NCBI GenBank assembly: GCA_025056215.1
Contig: JANWWC010000002.1
Span: forward strand, 62,001 to 126,000
Source of the DNA: Cytophagales bacterium
GTDB taxonomy: Bacteria > Bacteroidota > Bacteroidia > Cytophagales > Flammeovirgaceae
Direction: 5' to 3'
Length of the DNA stretch: 64,000 nucleotides
Each line of letters starts with the position of its first letter. Position 1 is the first letter of the stretch. The position numbers and the translations under genes are program-made. Below are positions 63,580-64,000 of this stretch, in pieces. The notes beneath the pieces are model-generated. The model was not told the DNA's origin, ran no database searches, and was given only the letters and a program-made list of their open reading frames with translations.

Positions 63580-64000
63580 ACCTTCAAGAAAGAAAAATTT
63601 TCATCAGCAATTGGTTTGAAAGCTTACAAGCAAATATTTGTCATGCATTAGAACAAGCCGATGGAGGTGCCTCTTTTCAGGAAGATATTTGGCAAAGAGC
63701 AGAAGGCGGAGGTGGAAAAACGCGCGTAATTCAAAATGGCAATATTCTCGAAAAAGGAGGAGTTCTATTTTCAGCCGTGTTTGGAAAAGCACCTCAACAA
63801 ATTTTATCTCGTTTTCAGTTGGAGAATGCTAATTTTTTCGCTACTGGTGTCTCAATTGTGCTTCACCCTAAAAACCCAATGGTGCCTATTATTCATATGA
63901 ACGTGCGATACTTTGAGTTGAGCGACGGACAGTGGTGGTTGGGCGGAGGAATTGACTTAACTCCACATTACGTGTTCTTAGAAGATGCCATCTTCTTTCA
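63573..64000 (+). CDS. hemF: coproporphyrinogen III oxidase, aerobic (3' end outside window)
   Basis: The first 142 codons are inside the window. HemF marks: the opening helix ending ALEQADGGASFQEDIWQR, then AEGGGGKTRVIQNGNILEKGGV, FFATGVSIVLHPKNPMVPI, HMNVRYFEL and WWLGGGIDLTPHY. It converts coproporphyrinogen III to protoporphyrinogen IX with oxygen as acceptor, which implies growth with oxygen. The ATG lies inside the regulator's last codons, so translation is coupled. Confidence 0.95.
   Translation, partial: MVNLQERKIFISNWFESLQANICHALEQADGGASFQEDIWQRAEGGGGKTRVIQNGNILEKGGVLFSAVFGKAPQQILSRFQLENANFFATGVSIVLHPKNPMVPIIHMNVRYFELSDGQWWLGGGIDLTPHYVFLEDAIFF

Overview
The window looks like chromosomal DNA of a Bacteroidota species, most likely of the Cytophagales/Flavobacteria type. 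Three things support this: an AT-rich sequence; promoters of the phylum-specific form TTG-N17-23-TAnnTTTG instead of sigma-70 boxes; and a dense set of Bacteroidota-only genes. The latter include type IX secretion system (T9SS) parts PorD, PorE, PorU, PorV and PorT, two exported enzymes with C-terminal T9SS sorting domains, an FtsL-like protein, a DUF2452 protein and a GT3 glycogen synthase. Heme A synthase, heme O synthase, cytochrome oxidase subunit III and oxygen-dependent HemF point to aerobic respiration. The genus cannot be fixed from the window. No rRNA, tRNA, CRISPR array, integrase or intact insertion sequence was seen.

Layout. 1-3.4 kb: 3' part of a FAD/Fe-S dehydrogenase, malate dehydrogenase, a 61-aa unknown protein and a terminator. 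3.5-8.9 kb: PorD, SmpB, PorE-like lipoprotein, GT3 glycogen synthase. 8.9-11.2 kb: a promoter, an arginine-rich leader ORF and hairpin ahead of a GNAT enzyme resembling the Bacteroidota N-acetylglutamate-synthase type, then a glutaminyl cyclase lipoprotein. 11.2-11.7 kb: a gene-poor stretch with two hairpins. 11.7-15.4 kb: DoxX protein, HolA, DciA-like protein, an LpxL-like acyltransferase and a membrane protein. 15.4-20.6 kb: XylA, GH42-like glycosidase, LeuC. 20.7-24.97 kb: heme O synthase, oxidase subunit III, M23 peptidase and FtsL-like protein. 25-26.5 kb: an isolated atpE-atpF-atpH block with its own promoter and terminator. 26.5-32.8 kb (minus strand): RimM, heme A synthase, WG-repeat protein, RsmE and a T9SS-exported cyanophycinase-like protein. 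33-41 kb: T9SS-exported endonuclease I, CDF transporter, RuvC, MsrB, MnmD, CysQ, PopT-like DUF368 protein, MetK. 41-50.3 kb: GT4 glycosyltransferase, 3'-5' exonuclease, FKBP isomerase, BioB, DsbD, DUF2452, Nif3-like, TyrS. 50.3-59.1 kb: PorV and PorU, two RNA methyltransferase-type genes, PorT and an exported helical-repeat (TPR-like) protein. 59.2-64 kb: a 1315-aa SF1 helicase with a DUF4011-like N-terminus, a receiver-only response regulator, and the 5' part of hemF.

Common theme. Most genes are core metabolism, respiration and information processing. The recurring link is the cell envelope and T9SS. Five secretion components, a glutaminyl cyclase (T9SS substrates commonly carry a pyroglutamate N-terminus), a periplasmic disulfide/redox supply (DsbD), an exported FKBP-type isomerase and two T9SS cargo proteins lie within 60 kb.

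The most interesting signals are: the Arg/Pro-rich leader ORF with promoter and hairpin in front of the arginine-pathway-like GNAT gene; the large helicase whose C-terminus resembles a decayed Vsr/MTES_1575-type nuclease; the atpEFH block without atpB or atpA/G; and the receiver-only regulator overlapping hemF.
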